A stretch of DNA of 7,339 bases, taken from positions 1 through 7,339 of the forward strand of contig PLST01000310.1 in assembly GCA_003164255.1 (NCBI GenBank), written 5' to 3'. Below, piece by piece: positions 1 through 5,832 of this stretch; within the stretch, counting starts at the first letter, position 1; each line of letters opens with the position of its first letter. The translations under genes were made by a program, and so were the position numbers. Below the pieces are notes generated by a model. The model did no database searches. It worked only from the letters and a program-made list of their open reading frames with translations, and was not told the origin of the DNA. This DNA is from Acidobacteriaceae bacterium (lineage in GTDB: Bacteria; Acidobacteriota; Terriglobia; Terriglobales; Acidobacteriaceae).

Positions 1-1
1 C

Positions 2-73
2 CCGCTCGCCATCAAGTTTCTGATTGGTGAAGTCCTGCATGGCTCGCACGTGCGCATCGACGTGGATCGCTAG
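2..73 (+). CDS. clpB: C-terminal end of a ClpB-like AAA+ disaggregase (5' part outside window)
   Basis: Only the last 23 codons and a TAG stop are in the window, read in the frame that starts at base 2. They begin PLAIKFLIGEV, continue with a Gly and end HVRIDVDR. The pattern 'PLA-x3-L-x-GE-x3-G-x-x-V-x-V-D-x-D' is what I know from the extreme C-terminus of ClpB/ClpA-type Hsp100 unfoldases, after the D2-small domain. ClpB is a hexameric cytosolic ATPase that works with DnaK to pull polypeptides out of aggregates. Seventeen of the 23 sense codons end in G or C, as expected for a gene in this genome. The TAG may be premature, because the same frame continues in coding-like sequence to a TAA at 119-121. 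A strong terminator follows at 163-196. The assignment rests on a short tail, so ClpA or ClpC remains possible. Confidence 0.6.
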   Translation, partial: PLAIKFLIGEVLHGSHVRIDVDR

Positions 74-121
74 TCGAACCAGCTCCACTTCGAACCCAAG
101 ACCCGCGAGGCCATGGCGTAA
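74..121 (+). pseudogene. In-frame continuation of the clpB tail beyond the TAG
   Basis: Directly after the TAG at 71-73 the same frame stays open for 15 codons, reading SNQLHFEPKTREAMA, and ends at TAA 119-121. Fourteen of these 15 codons end in G or C, a coding-like bias. ClpB C-termini commonly continue after the V-x-V-D-x-D segment with a short stretch containing L-x-F; here LHF follows. This suggests the ancestral gene ended at the TAA and that the TAG arose by a point change or is a sequence error. There is no start codon or ribosome site of its own. It is either a lost tail or a segment reached only by amber readthrough. Confidence 0.5.
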
Positions 122-162
122 ACGAAAACGCCGGACCAGGCACCGGGACGGCAACATGCGAG

Positions 163-196
163 GGCGGTGGAACAGAAATGCTCCACCGCCTCTTTT
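163..196 (+). terminator. Rho-independent terminator after the clpB-like gene
   Basis: A perfect 9-bp inverted repeat, GGCGGTGGA at 163-171 and TCCACCGCC at 182-190, encloses a 10-base loop and is followed by TCTTTT (191-196). The stem can be lengthened by pairing a GAG with CTC across one bulged G. A GC-rich stem plus U-tract is the classic intrinsic terminator, placed 41 bases after the TAA. An in-frame ATG at 178, upstream of the hydrolase, lies in this loop, which argues against it as a start codon. Confidence 0.8.
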
Positions 197-261
197 CTGC
201 GGGAAGGAAAGCGGGAAACTCCTCTTTACATTGGCGTGAAGGCCGCGATACGCTTGTGCGC

Positions 262-1173
262 ATGAGGTCACGCGCAGTTCTCTTCCCCCGACTGATTGCG
301 ACCGCGGTTCTACTCACTGCGGCTGTTTGCGTTCCCGCCCAGGACTGGGCCAAGCCCCGGCTCGAAGCGTCACCGCGCCATCGTGAATATGTGACGCTGA
401 AGCATGGCGACCGCACCGTCCAGGCGCTTGTGGTCTATCCAGAGGTAAGCACCAAGGCACCGGTCGTCATTCTGATTCACGAAATCTTTGGCCTGAGCGA
501 TTGGGCCAAAGAGATGGCAGATGAACTGGCCGGCGAGGGGTTCATCGTGATTGCTCCCGACTTGCTGTCGGGCTACGGGCCCAATGGCGGTGGGTCAAGC
601 GAGTTTCCCAGCCAGGATGCAACCGTGAAGGCGGTCTCGGGGCTGGACGCGGCGGGCGTGATGGCGGACCTGGACGCAGCCGCCGACTACGGCAAGAAGC
701 TGCCTGCCGGCAACGGCAAACTCGCAGTCGTAGGTTTCTGCTGGGGAGGCGGAAAGTCCTTCGCCTTCGCCGCGCACCGCCATGATCTCTCGGCGGCCTT
801 CGTCTTCTACGGCCCCGGTCCCGCCGACGTCTCCACCATCAACGCGCCAGTGTATGGATTTTATGCCGGCAACGACGCCCGTATCGGCGCCACCGTTCCA
901 GGGACGACCGATGCGATGAAGGCAGCGGGCAAGTTCTACGAACCGGTCACGTATGACGGCGCAGGCCACGGATTCATGCGCGCGGGAGAGGATCCGGGCA
1001 ACACCGTCCCCGGCAACAAGACAGCGCGCGACCAGGGCTTTGCGCGGCTGGTGAAACTGCTGAAAGAGATGAAAGCAAACCGAGGCGGAGCAGGCGGCGA
1101 AGCCAGGGGACCGAGCTCGCCGGCGACGAATCAAGTCATCTGTCACGACACGGGAGCGATGGGCGGGCAGTAA
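262..1173 (+). CDS. Secreted dienelactone hydrolase family protein (alpha/beta hydrolase)
   Basis: The 303-residue product starts at ATG 262 with a signal peptide: a basic start (MRSRAVLFPR), a hydrophobic core and a likely cleavage after residue 26 (VPA/QDWA), so it should be exported. The dienelactone hydrolase fold is clear. The HEIFG motif carries Glu74. The nucleophile elbow G-F-C-W-G-G carries Cys160. Asp205 lies in GNDARI and His236 in GAGHGF, completing the Cys-Asp-His triad of this family. Relatives open lactone or ester bonds; the true substrate is unknown. I prefer ATG 262 over an in-frame ATG at 178, which sits inside the upstream terminator loop and would put arginine-rich sequence before the signal. 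A GTG at 256 is an alternative start; GAAGG at 238-242 is a distant ribosome site for either. About 30 Gly/Ser/Pro-rich residues after position 272 look like an extension beyond the fold. It is probably a single-gene unit. Confidence 0.88.
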   Translation: MRSRAVLFPRLIATAVLLTAAVCVPAQDWAKPRLEASPRHREYVTLKHGDRTVQALVVYPEVSTKAPVVILIHEIFGLSDWAKEMADELAGEGFIVIAPDLLSGYGPNGGGSSEFPSQDATVKAVSGLDAAGVMADLDAAADYGKKLPAGNGKLAVVGFCWGGGKSFAFAAHRHDLSAAFVFYGPGPADVSTINAPVYGFYAGNDARIGATVPGTTDAMKAAGKFYEPVTYDGAGHGFMRAGEDPGNTVPGNKTARDQGFARLVKLLKEMKANRGGAGGEARGPSSPATNQVICHDTGAMGGQ

Positions 1174-1189
1174 AAGGATAAGGCCACGG

Positions 1190-1220
1190 GCCGGCGCGAG
1201 TTCCGCGGATTGGCGCCGGC
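1190..1220. terminator. GC-rich dyad between convergent genes, possible bidirectional terminator
   Basis: GCCGGCGC (1190-1197) and GCGCCGGC (1213-1220) form a perfect 8-bp stem around a 15-base loop. It occupies the 46-base gap between the hydrolase stop and the mutS2 stop codon (1220-1222) and just touches the latter. Neither strand has a good T-tract directly after the stem; the minus strand reads CCTTATCCTTTT about 7 bases later. It probably helps separate the convergent transcripts, but it is not a textbook intrinsic terminator. Confidence 0.4.
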
Positions 1221-3694
1221 TACTGCCTCAGCTCGACCAGCGTAGCTCCCTGCCCGCCCTCATTCTGTGGCGCCTCTTCAATTCCCGCCACATGCGGATG
1301 CCCCTTTAAAAACTCGCGCACCCCGCGCCGCAAGATTCCCGCACCATGCCCGTGAATCACGCGCACCCGTGGCAGACCGGCCATGAAGGCGCGATCGAGA
1401 TATTTCTCCAATTCTCCGGTAGCCTCATCGACGGTGCGGCCGATGAGGTTAATCTCCATCTTCATATCGTCGGTGTTCGCGCTCGTCACGGAAACATGCA
1501 CGCCCTTCTGCCTGCGAGCGGCAGCAAGCGGATCGGCTCGCTCACCACGCGCTGCCTCCACCTCAGAACGCGAAACCTCGGATAGATCAGCACGTTTGAC
1601 GCGCATCTTGATCGGCCCCAGCGCCACTTCAAAAACGTCCTTCTCCACTTCGCGCTGCACCACCGCCACCTTGCCCATCGACTTGATCAGCACGCGGTCG
1701 CCCTCCGCCACGTGCTTCAGAAGATGTGGCTGCGCATTTGCATCGCCCTGATCGGCACCGGTGCGGTGCGCGACAACCGTCTGGTTGAAGCTCTCCTGAA
1801 ACTCACGGCGCAGCCTTGTCATCCGCCGCTCTGCTTCCTTCGACAACTTTTGCTGCGCGGCGCGATCTTCAATGGCCCGTACCGTCTCGCGCATCTGGAA
1901 TTCGAAATCCTTCAGCAGCGAAGCAAGCTTGGCCTCAAGCTCGCGCGTGCGGTTGCGGAGTTCCACATCGCCTTCGCGGGCGAGCCGTGTACGCTCCTGG
2001 TTGAGCGCATATTGCTGTTCGCGCGCTGCCTTGCGGTCCTCTTCGAGCCTGGCAAGATCGTTGTGCAGCCGGTCAAGGAAGCGCGCAATATCCACCTGCT
2101 GCGAGCCGAGACGCTGGCGCGCGGCAACAATGATGCTGGTGTTGAGTCCCAACCGCTCCGCTGTTTGAATGCCCGCCGACGCGCCGGGCACGCCCAGCCG
2201 CAACTGGTAGTTGGGCGCCATCGTCACTTCGTCCACGCCCGCCGCCGCGTTGATCACGCCACTCGTGTTGGCTGCGTAGACCTTGAGTGAAGTATGGTGC
2301 GTGGAGATGAGCGACCACGCGCCCGCCTCAAGAAAAAAAGCGGCGACGGCAACAGCGAGCGCCGAGCCTTCTTCAGGATCGGTGGACGAACCGAGCTCAT
2401 CCAGCAGCACCAGCGAATTTGGCCCTGAGAGGCGCGAAAGGCGGTCGAGATTGGTGATGTGCGCGGAGAAAGTTGAGAGCGCGGCCTCAATGGACTGCGC
2501 GTCACCGATGTCGGCAAGAAACGCCGTGAAAACCGGAAAGCTGGCCGCAGCAGCCGGCACCGGCAACCCGGCCTGCGCCATCATGGCCAACAGCGCCGTG
2601 GTCTTGAGCGTCACCGTCTTGCCGCCTGTGTTGGGCCCGCTGATGATGATCTGGCGTTCGGCGGAGGTGAGCTCGAGGGCCAGCGGAACGATTTTGCCGT
2701 TCCCTGCGCGCAAGCGTTTTTCAAGCAATGGATGACGCGCGCCCTCAAGCCGCAGCATGTCAGGCGTCATCGCGGGGGCCACGCAGTCGTAGTCGCGCGC
2801 AAAGCGCGCGCGAGCCTGCAGGCTGTCAACCAGCGCGAGCACGCGCGCGCCTTCCACCAGTTCATGCGCATAGCCGCCCACATGGCGCGTAAGAGCAACG
2901 AAGATGCGATGAATTTCAGCCTGCTCCTCTTCAAACAGGCGCACCAACTCGTTATTCTGCTCGATGGTTTCAAGCGGCTCAACGTAGACGGTCTGGCCTG
3001 AGGAACTGGCGCCGTGAATGACGCCCGGAATGCGCCGCTTGAGCTCGCTGCGCACCGGAATCACGAAGCGCTCGCCGCGAATGGTGATCAGGTCTTCCTG
3101 CGTTGCGCCGTCGCTCGCGAGCTTGCGCAAGGTGGCTCGCAGGCTTTCTTCAATCTGCCGCTGCTGGCGCTCCTGCTCGCGACGGATGCGGCCCAACTCC
3201 GGTGATGCATTGTCGGCCAGCGATCCATCGGGCTGAATAGTGCGCTCGATCGTCTCTGCAAGTGGCCGAAGGCTCGACACCAATGCCGTTGACAGCGCCG
3301 ACAGGCCGGGCAGCTTGCCAACCAGCCGCGCCGGAGGCGACTGCAGCAGCGACTGCCACGAGGCCACATCGTTTGCCAGCCGCGCCACGGCCTGCAACTC
3401 GGTTGCTTCGAGTGCTGCGCCCGCAATCTGCGCCTTGGCTGCAAGCTGCGTGGGATCGAACAACCCGCCGAGCGGAACAGAGGCCTGCTCGGCAAGAATC
3501 TGCCGCACTTCACCTGTGAGCGCATGCTGCTGCCTGATCCATTTCGCATCCGTCGAAGGGCGCAAGTCGAGAATGGCCTGGCGGCCAACGGGCGATGCCG
3601 AGAAACCCGCAACCAGCGCGAGCAGCGGCTCCCATTCGAGCGAGGCAAAGTCCGCGTCAACCACGGGAGACGGAATGGGATCGAGCAATGGCAT
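1220..3694 (-). CDS. mutS2: MutS2 family ATPase with C-terminal Smr domain
   Basis: The 824-residue protein is slightly longer than the roughly 780 usual for MutS2 and, like the family, lacks the mismatch-reading N-terminal domain of MutS. Visible in order are: a helical core/clamp region (about 1-340); the ABC-type ATPase with Walker A GPNTGGKT (353-360), the signature-like STFSAHI (407-413), Walker B LVLLDEL (428-434) and the STHH switch (464-467); a long charged coiled coil (about 535-640); a KOW-like segment (about 661-707); and an Smr domain (about 745-824) with HGHG at 781-784. MutS2 proteins are reported to split collided ribosomes in Bacillus (RqcU) and to restrain recombination or act as nucleases in Helicobacter and Thermus. 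The usual Smr LDLRG motif is INLIG here (748-752). The gene converges on the hydrolase gene and lies 64 bases downstream of the symporter gene. The start ATG has only a weak AGG upstream and a -10-like GATAAT very close by. Confidence 0.96.
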   Translation of the reverse strand: MPLLDPIPSPVVDADFASLEWEPLLALVAGFSASPVGRQAILDLRPSTDAKWIRQQHALTGEVRQILAEQASVPLGGLFDPTQLAAKAQIAGAALEATELQAVARLANDVASWQSLLQSPPARLVGKLPGLSALSTALVSSLRPLAETIERTIQPDGSLADNASPELGRIRREQERQQRQIEESLRATLRKLASDGATQEDLITIRGERFVIPVRSELKRRIPGVIHGASSSGQTVYVEPLETIEQNNELVRLFEEEQAEIHRIFVALTRHVGGYAHELVEGARVLALVDSLQARARFARDYDCVAPAMTPDMLRLEGARHPLLEKRLRAGNGKIVPLALELTSAERQIIISGPNTGGKTVTLKTTALLAMMAQAGLPVPAAAASFPVFTAFLADIGDAQSIEAALSTFSAHITNLDRLSRLSGPNSLVLLDELGSSTDPEEGSALAVAVAAFFLEAGAWSLISTHHTSLKVYAANTSGVINAAAGVDEVTMAPNYQLRLGVPGASAGIQTAERLGLNTSIIVAARQRLGSQQVDIARFLDRLHNDLARLEEDRKAAREQQYALNQERTRLAREGDVELRNRTRELEAKLASLLKDFEFQMRETVRAIEDRAAQQKLSKEAERRMTRLRREFQESFNQTVVAHRTGADQGDANAQPHLLKHVAEGDRVLIKSMGKVAVVQREVEKDVFEVALGPIKMRVKRADLSEVSRSEVEAARGERADPLAAARRQKGVHVSVTSANTDDMKMEINLIGRTVDEATGELEKYLDRAFMAGLPRVRVIHGHGAGILRRGVREFLKGHPHVAGIEEAPQNEGGQGATLVELRQ

Positions 3695-3702
3695 ACAGGC
3701 CT

Positions 3703-3708
3703 ATTATC
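3703..3708 (-). promoter_or_regulatory. Candidate -10 element of mutS2 (GATAAT)
   Basis: Read on the minus strand this is GATAAT, five of six matches to TATAAT, ending 8 bases before the mutS2 ATG. No convincing -35 hexamer sits 16-18 bases upstream. If it is used, the transcript would begin almost at the ATG, giving a leaderless or near-leaderless message. The same 8-mer, ATAATAGG, lies upstream of the symporter gene. Confidence 0.35.
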
Positions 3709-3758
3709 GCAGTGTTGGATAAGCGCACTGGCGCGCTGCAGACTCCAGAGCTGATCCG

Positions 3759-5183
3759 CTAAATCTGAGCCAATGTCGCCTGGGTTTGCAATTCGCCTTC
3801 CCAGCGGGCGACCACGGCCGCGGCCATGCAGTTGCCGGTCACGTTCATTGCCGTGCGGCCCATGTCCATAAGCGTATCCACGCCAAGAATCATCATCACG
3901 GCGGCGATGGGAATATGCATGGCGCCCGCGGTGGCCAAAAGGATGACGAGGGACGAGCGGGGAACTCCGGCGACGCCCTTGCTGGTGAGCAGCAGCGTAG
4001 CCAGCATCACCAACTGCTCGCCCCAGCCCAGGTGAACTCCCGCAGCCTGCGCCGCAAAAATCGCCGCAGTTGAAAGATAAAGGCTGGAGCCGGTCAGGTT
4101 GAAGCTGTAGCCGGTGGGGATGACAAAAGAGACGATCCAGCGCGGCACTCCGAACTCTTCCATTCGCTCCATGGCCAGCGGCAGGGCCGCCTCTGACGTC
4201 GTGGTGGCAAAGCCGATGGCGGCGGGCTCAGCGACCGCCAACCAGAAGCGCCGCAAAGGAATACGCGCGATGAGAAGCGTCGGCACAAGCACCAGCAGGA
4301 CAAAGACGATCAAGGCCGCGTAATAAGTGGCCACCAGCTTCATGAGCGGCAGCAGCGTCGCGAACCCCATGCTTCCCACAGTAAAAGCCAGCGCGGCGCC
4401 CGCAGCCACCGGCGCCATGTACATCACGATGCGCGTTAGCCGGAACATGGTCTCAGTGAGCGACTGCAATACCGAAACGAGCGGAGCGCGCTTGGCCTCC
4501 GCCATGGTGGCGAGCGCCGTACCAAACAAGAGGGCGAACACGGCGACCTGAAGGATTTGATTCTGCGCCACCGCCTGCGCAATGTTCTCAGGAAAGATGT
4601 TGAGCAGCACATCCTGCCAGCTGTGATGCACGGCAGGCGCAGCAGCCCCGACGATTGCAGGCAGGATAACGCCAACCCCCGCCTGCGAAAGGTTGATGGC
4701 GATGAGCCCAATCACGAGGCCTGCGGTCGTGACCACCTCAAAGAAGATGATTGCCTTGAGCGCGACACGGCCCACGCCCTTCAGTTCGCCATGGCCGGCG
4801 ATTCCGGTCACGATGCCGCCAAAGATCAAAGGAGCGACGATCATGCGGATGAGGCGCAGAAAAATTTCGGCAAGAAACTGCGTTTGCGCGGCAAAATGGG
4901 GCGTGTCCACGCCCAGTTCGGCGCCTGCCAGCATGGCAAAGAAGGTCCACACGAGCAGCGAACGGCGCCACACAGCAAACGGAATGAACAGGACAAAGCC
5001 GCCGCAACGCAACGCGAGGCCGACAACTGCACTTGCGTGAAGCAATTCAACCAGCGTGCCCGAAACAAGCAAGACCGCCGCCGCAATAGCAAGCGCACGC
5101 GTAAACCCACTTCTTTCGGCGGGAGCCGACAGCGAATTCTGTTTGAGTTGTGTGGAGTCGTTCTGCGGTGCGTCGCTCGTCAT
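3759..5183 (-). CDS. Dicarboxylate/glutamate:cation symporter (DAACS family, GltP/DctA-like)
   Basis: The 474-residue inner-membrane transporter belongs to the family of GltP, DctA and archaeal GltPh, which import glutamate, aspartate or C4-dicarboxylates with H+ or Na+. Family landmarks are the segment around ILQVAVFALLFG (210-221), the HP1 tip TTTSEAALP (327-335), TM7 PTGYSFNLTG (356-365), the HP2 tip GVPRSS (406-411) and the TM8 binding motif DTLMDMGRTAMNVTGN (436-451). TM8 keeps Asp440, Arg443, Thr444 and Asn447. Asn451 replaces the Asp405 of GltPh that binds sodium, as in proton-coupled members. Thr364 stands where most members have Asp (NxDG). About 60 N-terminal residues hold one or two hydrophobic segments (29-48 and about 52-70) before the usual first helix, which makes the protein longer than the common 420-440. 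The ATG is preceded by AGGG at 7 bases. The substrate cannot be fixed from sequence. Confidence 0.93.
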   Translation of the reverse strand: MTSDAPQNDSTQLKQNSLSAPAERSGFTRALAIAAAVLLVSGTLVELLHASAVVGLALRCGGFVLFIPFAVWRRSLLVWTFFAMLAGAELGVDTPHFAAQTQFLAEIFLRLIRMIVAPLIFGGIVTGIAGHGELKGVGRVALKAIIFFEVVTTAGLVIGLIAINLSQAGVGVILPAIVGAAAPAVHHSWQDVLLNIFPENIAQAVAQNQILQVAVFALLFGTALATMAEAKRAPLVSVLQSLTETMFRLTRIVMYMAPVAAGAALAFTVGSMGFATLLPLMKLVATYYAALIVFVLLVLVPTLLIARIPLRRFWLAVAEPAAIGFATTTSEAALPLAMERMEEFGVPRWIVSFVIPTGYSFNLTGSSLYLSTAAIFAAQAAGVHLGWGEQLVMLATLLLTSKGVAGVPRSSLVILLATAGAMHIPIAAVMMILGVDTLMDMGRTAMNVTGNCMAAAVVARWEGELQTQATLAQI

Positions 5184-5209
5184 GAAGGCGCCCTGTTTTT
5201 CAAGGTCCT

Positions 5210-5215
5210 ATTATG
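5210..5215 (-). promoter_or_regulatory. Candidate -10 element of the symporter gene (CATAAT)
   Basis: On the minus strand CATAAT matches TATAAT at five of six positions and ends 26 bases before the symporter ATG, leaving a leader of about 19 bases that contains the AGGG ribosome site. I see no good -35 hexamer at the usual spacing. The adjoining octamer ATAATAGG is identical to the one ahead of mutS2. Confidence 0.35.
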
Positions 5216-5246
5216 GTACGCCGCGCCCGCCATCCATTGCGACGTG

Positions 5247-5264
5247 CCGGGATTTCCCTCCCGG
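5247..5264. repeat. Small dyad directly after the fmdB-like stop codon
   Basis: CCGGGA (5247-5252) and TCCCGG (5259-5264) form a 6-bp stem with a 6-base loop that abuts the TGA of the zinc-ribbon gene. On the minus strand no T-tract follows, so it is at best a weak or factor-dependent terminator or a 3'-end stabiliser between this gene and the symporter. Confidence 0.35.
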
Positions 5265-5627
5265 TCAGCTCGACGAGGTTCCCGACGCGGCAGCCTTCGC
5301 AGGCGCGGGGCTGGGGGCGCTGGAGCCGGCTTCGCTCGAGGTCTTTGTTTCGGTCTTCGTCTCGGGCTTCGTCTCTGACTTGGTTTCCGATTTCGAACTT
5401 TCAGACTTGCTTTCGGAATTTGAACTCTCAGAAGAGGATCCGCTGCTCTTAGGCGCGTAGTCGTTGACGTACCAGCCGGCCCCCTTGAAGTTGAGGCGCG
5501 GGGCAGTCAACGGCCGCTCAAGAACACCATGGCACTTTGGACACTCCTGCTCGGGTTCTGCGCTGAAGTTTTGAATTTTCTCGAATTTATGGCCGCACTG
5601 GGTGCAGCGATAGGCATACAACGGCAA
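5265..5627 (-). CDS. FmdB-family zinc-ribbon protein with Ser/Glu/Lys-rich tail
   Basis: I take TTG at 5627-5625 as the start. The product (120 residues) then begins MPLYAYRC, the usual opening of FmdB-type regulatory proteins, and GGAGAGGA lies 7 bases upstream. An ATG 30 codons earlier would add an arginine-rich stretch foreign to the family and would precede the likely promoter. The fold is a single zinc ribbon: Cys8 and Cys11 (CTQC) and Cys29 and Cys32 (CPKC) should bind one zinc. The motif FKGAGWYVNDY (48-58) closes the conserved domain. Residues 61-120 are a low-complexity tail of Ser, Glu, Lys and Thr in loose repeats such as SESK, SETK and TETK, then Ala/Pro/Ser, probably disordered. 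The role of the family is not settled; its name comes from a regulator in an amidase operon. It lies 81 bases upstream of the symporter gene on the same strand. Confidence 0.87.
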   Translation of the reverse strand: MPLYAYRCTQCGHKFEKIQNFSAEPEQECPKCHGVLERPLTAPRLNFKGAGWYVNDYAPKSSGSSSESSNSESKSESSKSETKSETKPETKTETKTSSEAGSSAPSPAPAKAAASGTSSS

Positions 5628-5634
5628 GGTTCTT

Positions 5635-5642
5635 TCCTCTCC
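5635..5642 (-). promoter_or_regulatory. Ribosome binding site that fixes the TTG start of the zinc-ribbon gene
   Basis: The minus strand reads GGAGAGGA and then 7 bases before TTG. This is a strong Shine-Dalgarno match at proper spacing. It supports TTG 5627 rather than the upstream ATG at 5717 as the start. Confidence 0.7.
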
Positions 5643-5666
5643 GGGAAGACATCGACCACTGTGTCT

Positions 5667-5672
5667 ATTGTA
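5667..5672 (-). promoter_or_regulatory. Candidate -10 element of the zinc-ribbon gene (TACAAT)
   Basis: TACAAT on the minus strand matches TATAAT at five of six positions. A start about 7 bases downstream gives a leader of some 33 bases containing the GGAGAGGA site. A -35-like TTGCAG lies upstream but at a long 19-base spacing. Because the element lies downstream of the ATG at 5717, it also argues against that start. Confidence 0.4.
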
Positions 5673-5733
5673 CCGGGAACGGGCAAATTCTCTGCAAAAG
5701 CTGCGGACAGCCGGCAAGAGAGCGGAATAGGAG

Positions 5734-5779
5734 GGGCCGGCAGACCCCGCCTGCTTGCCTTCGCGGTGGCTGCCGGCCC
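5734..5779. repeat. 10-bp perfect inverted repeat downstream of the DUF2911 gene
   Basis: GGGCCGGCAG (5734-5743) and CTGCCGGCCC (5770-5779) are exact reverse complements around a 26-base spacer. A bulged G lets three more pairs form. It lies in the 196-base gap between the DUF2911 stop and the zinc-ribbon gene. On the minus strand, where it could end DUF2911 transcription, no T-tract follows; on the plus strand CTTTTC follows 5 bases after the arm, but no plus-strand gene precedes it. It may be a weak terminator or a short dispersed palindrome. The core GGGCCGGC also occurs at 1188-1195. Confidence 0.55.
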
Positions 5780-5811
5780 TCTGCCTTTTCAGATGTTCAA
5801 GCGCGTCCTGA

Positions 5812-5832
5812 TTCAGTTTGCGTTCAGTTTGC
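5812..5832. repeat. Tandem 11-base duplication at the DUF2911 stop codon
   Basis: TTCAGTTTGC occurs at 5812-5821 and again at 5823-5832, offset by 11 bases. On the minus strand this duplicates GCAAACTGAA, the end of the DUF2911 gene including its TGA. It looks like a small slippage duplication with no effect on the protein. Confidence 0.6.

Noticed and set aside
178..261. Longer N-terminus of the hydrolase from ATG 178
   Set aside because: The ATG lies in the loop of the clpB terminator hairpin, and the added residues would bury the signal peptide.
12..416. Minus-strand open frame over the clpB end and hydrolase start
   Set aside because: Crosses a strong terminator and two plus-strand coding regions; no motif or ribosome site seen.
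595..1146. Minus-strand open frame opposite the dienelactone hydrolase
   Set aside because: Antisense shadow of a gene with signal peptide and catalytic triad.
1712..2290. Plus-strand open frame opposite mutS2
   Set aside because: Overlaps the coiled-coil and ATPase part of mutS2; no recognisable domain.
3722..3737. AGCGC/GCGCT dyad after the symporter stop as a terminator
   Set aside because: Only 5 bp with a 6-base loop and no T-tract on the minus strand; expected by chance in GC-rich DNA.
4557..5378. Plus-strand open frame of 273 codons antisense to the symporter and zinc-ribbon genes
   Set aside because: It lies wholly opposite strongly recognised genes, its composition (Arg, His and Cys-rich, no known motif) is typical of antisense frames in GC-rich DNA, and it lacks a clear ribosome site.
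5330..5450. Repetitive DNA in the zinc-ribbon gene as a possible CRISPR or tandem-repeat array
   Set aside because: The repeats are short, irregular codon repeats encoding Ser, Glu, Lys and Thr, with no constant repeat-spacer spacing.
5628..5717. Longer N-terminus of the zinc-ribbon protein from ATG 5717
   Set aside because: The family starts at MPxYxYRC; a TTG at that point has a strong ribosome site, and a likely -10 element lies inside the proposed extension.
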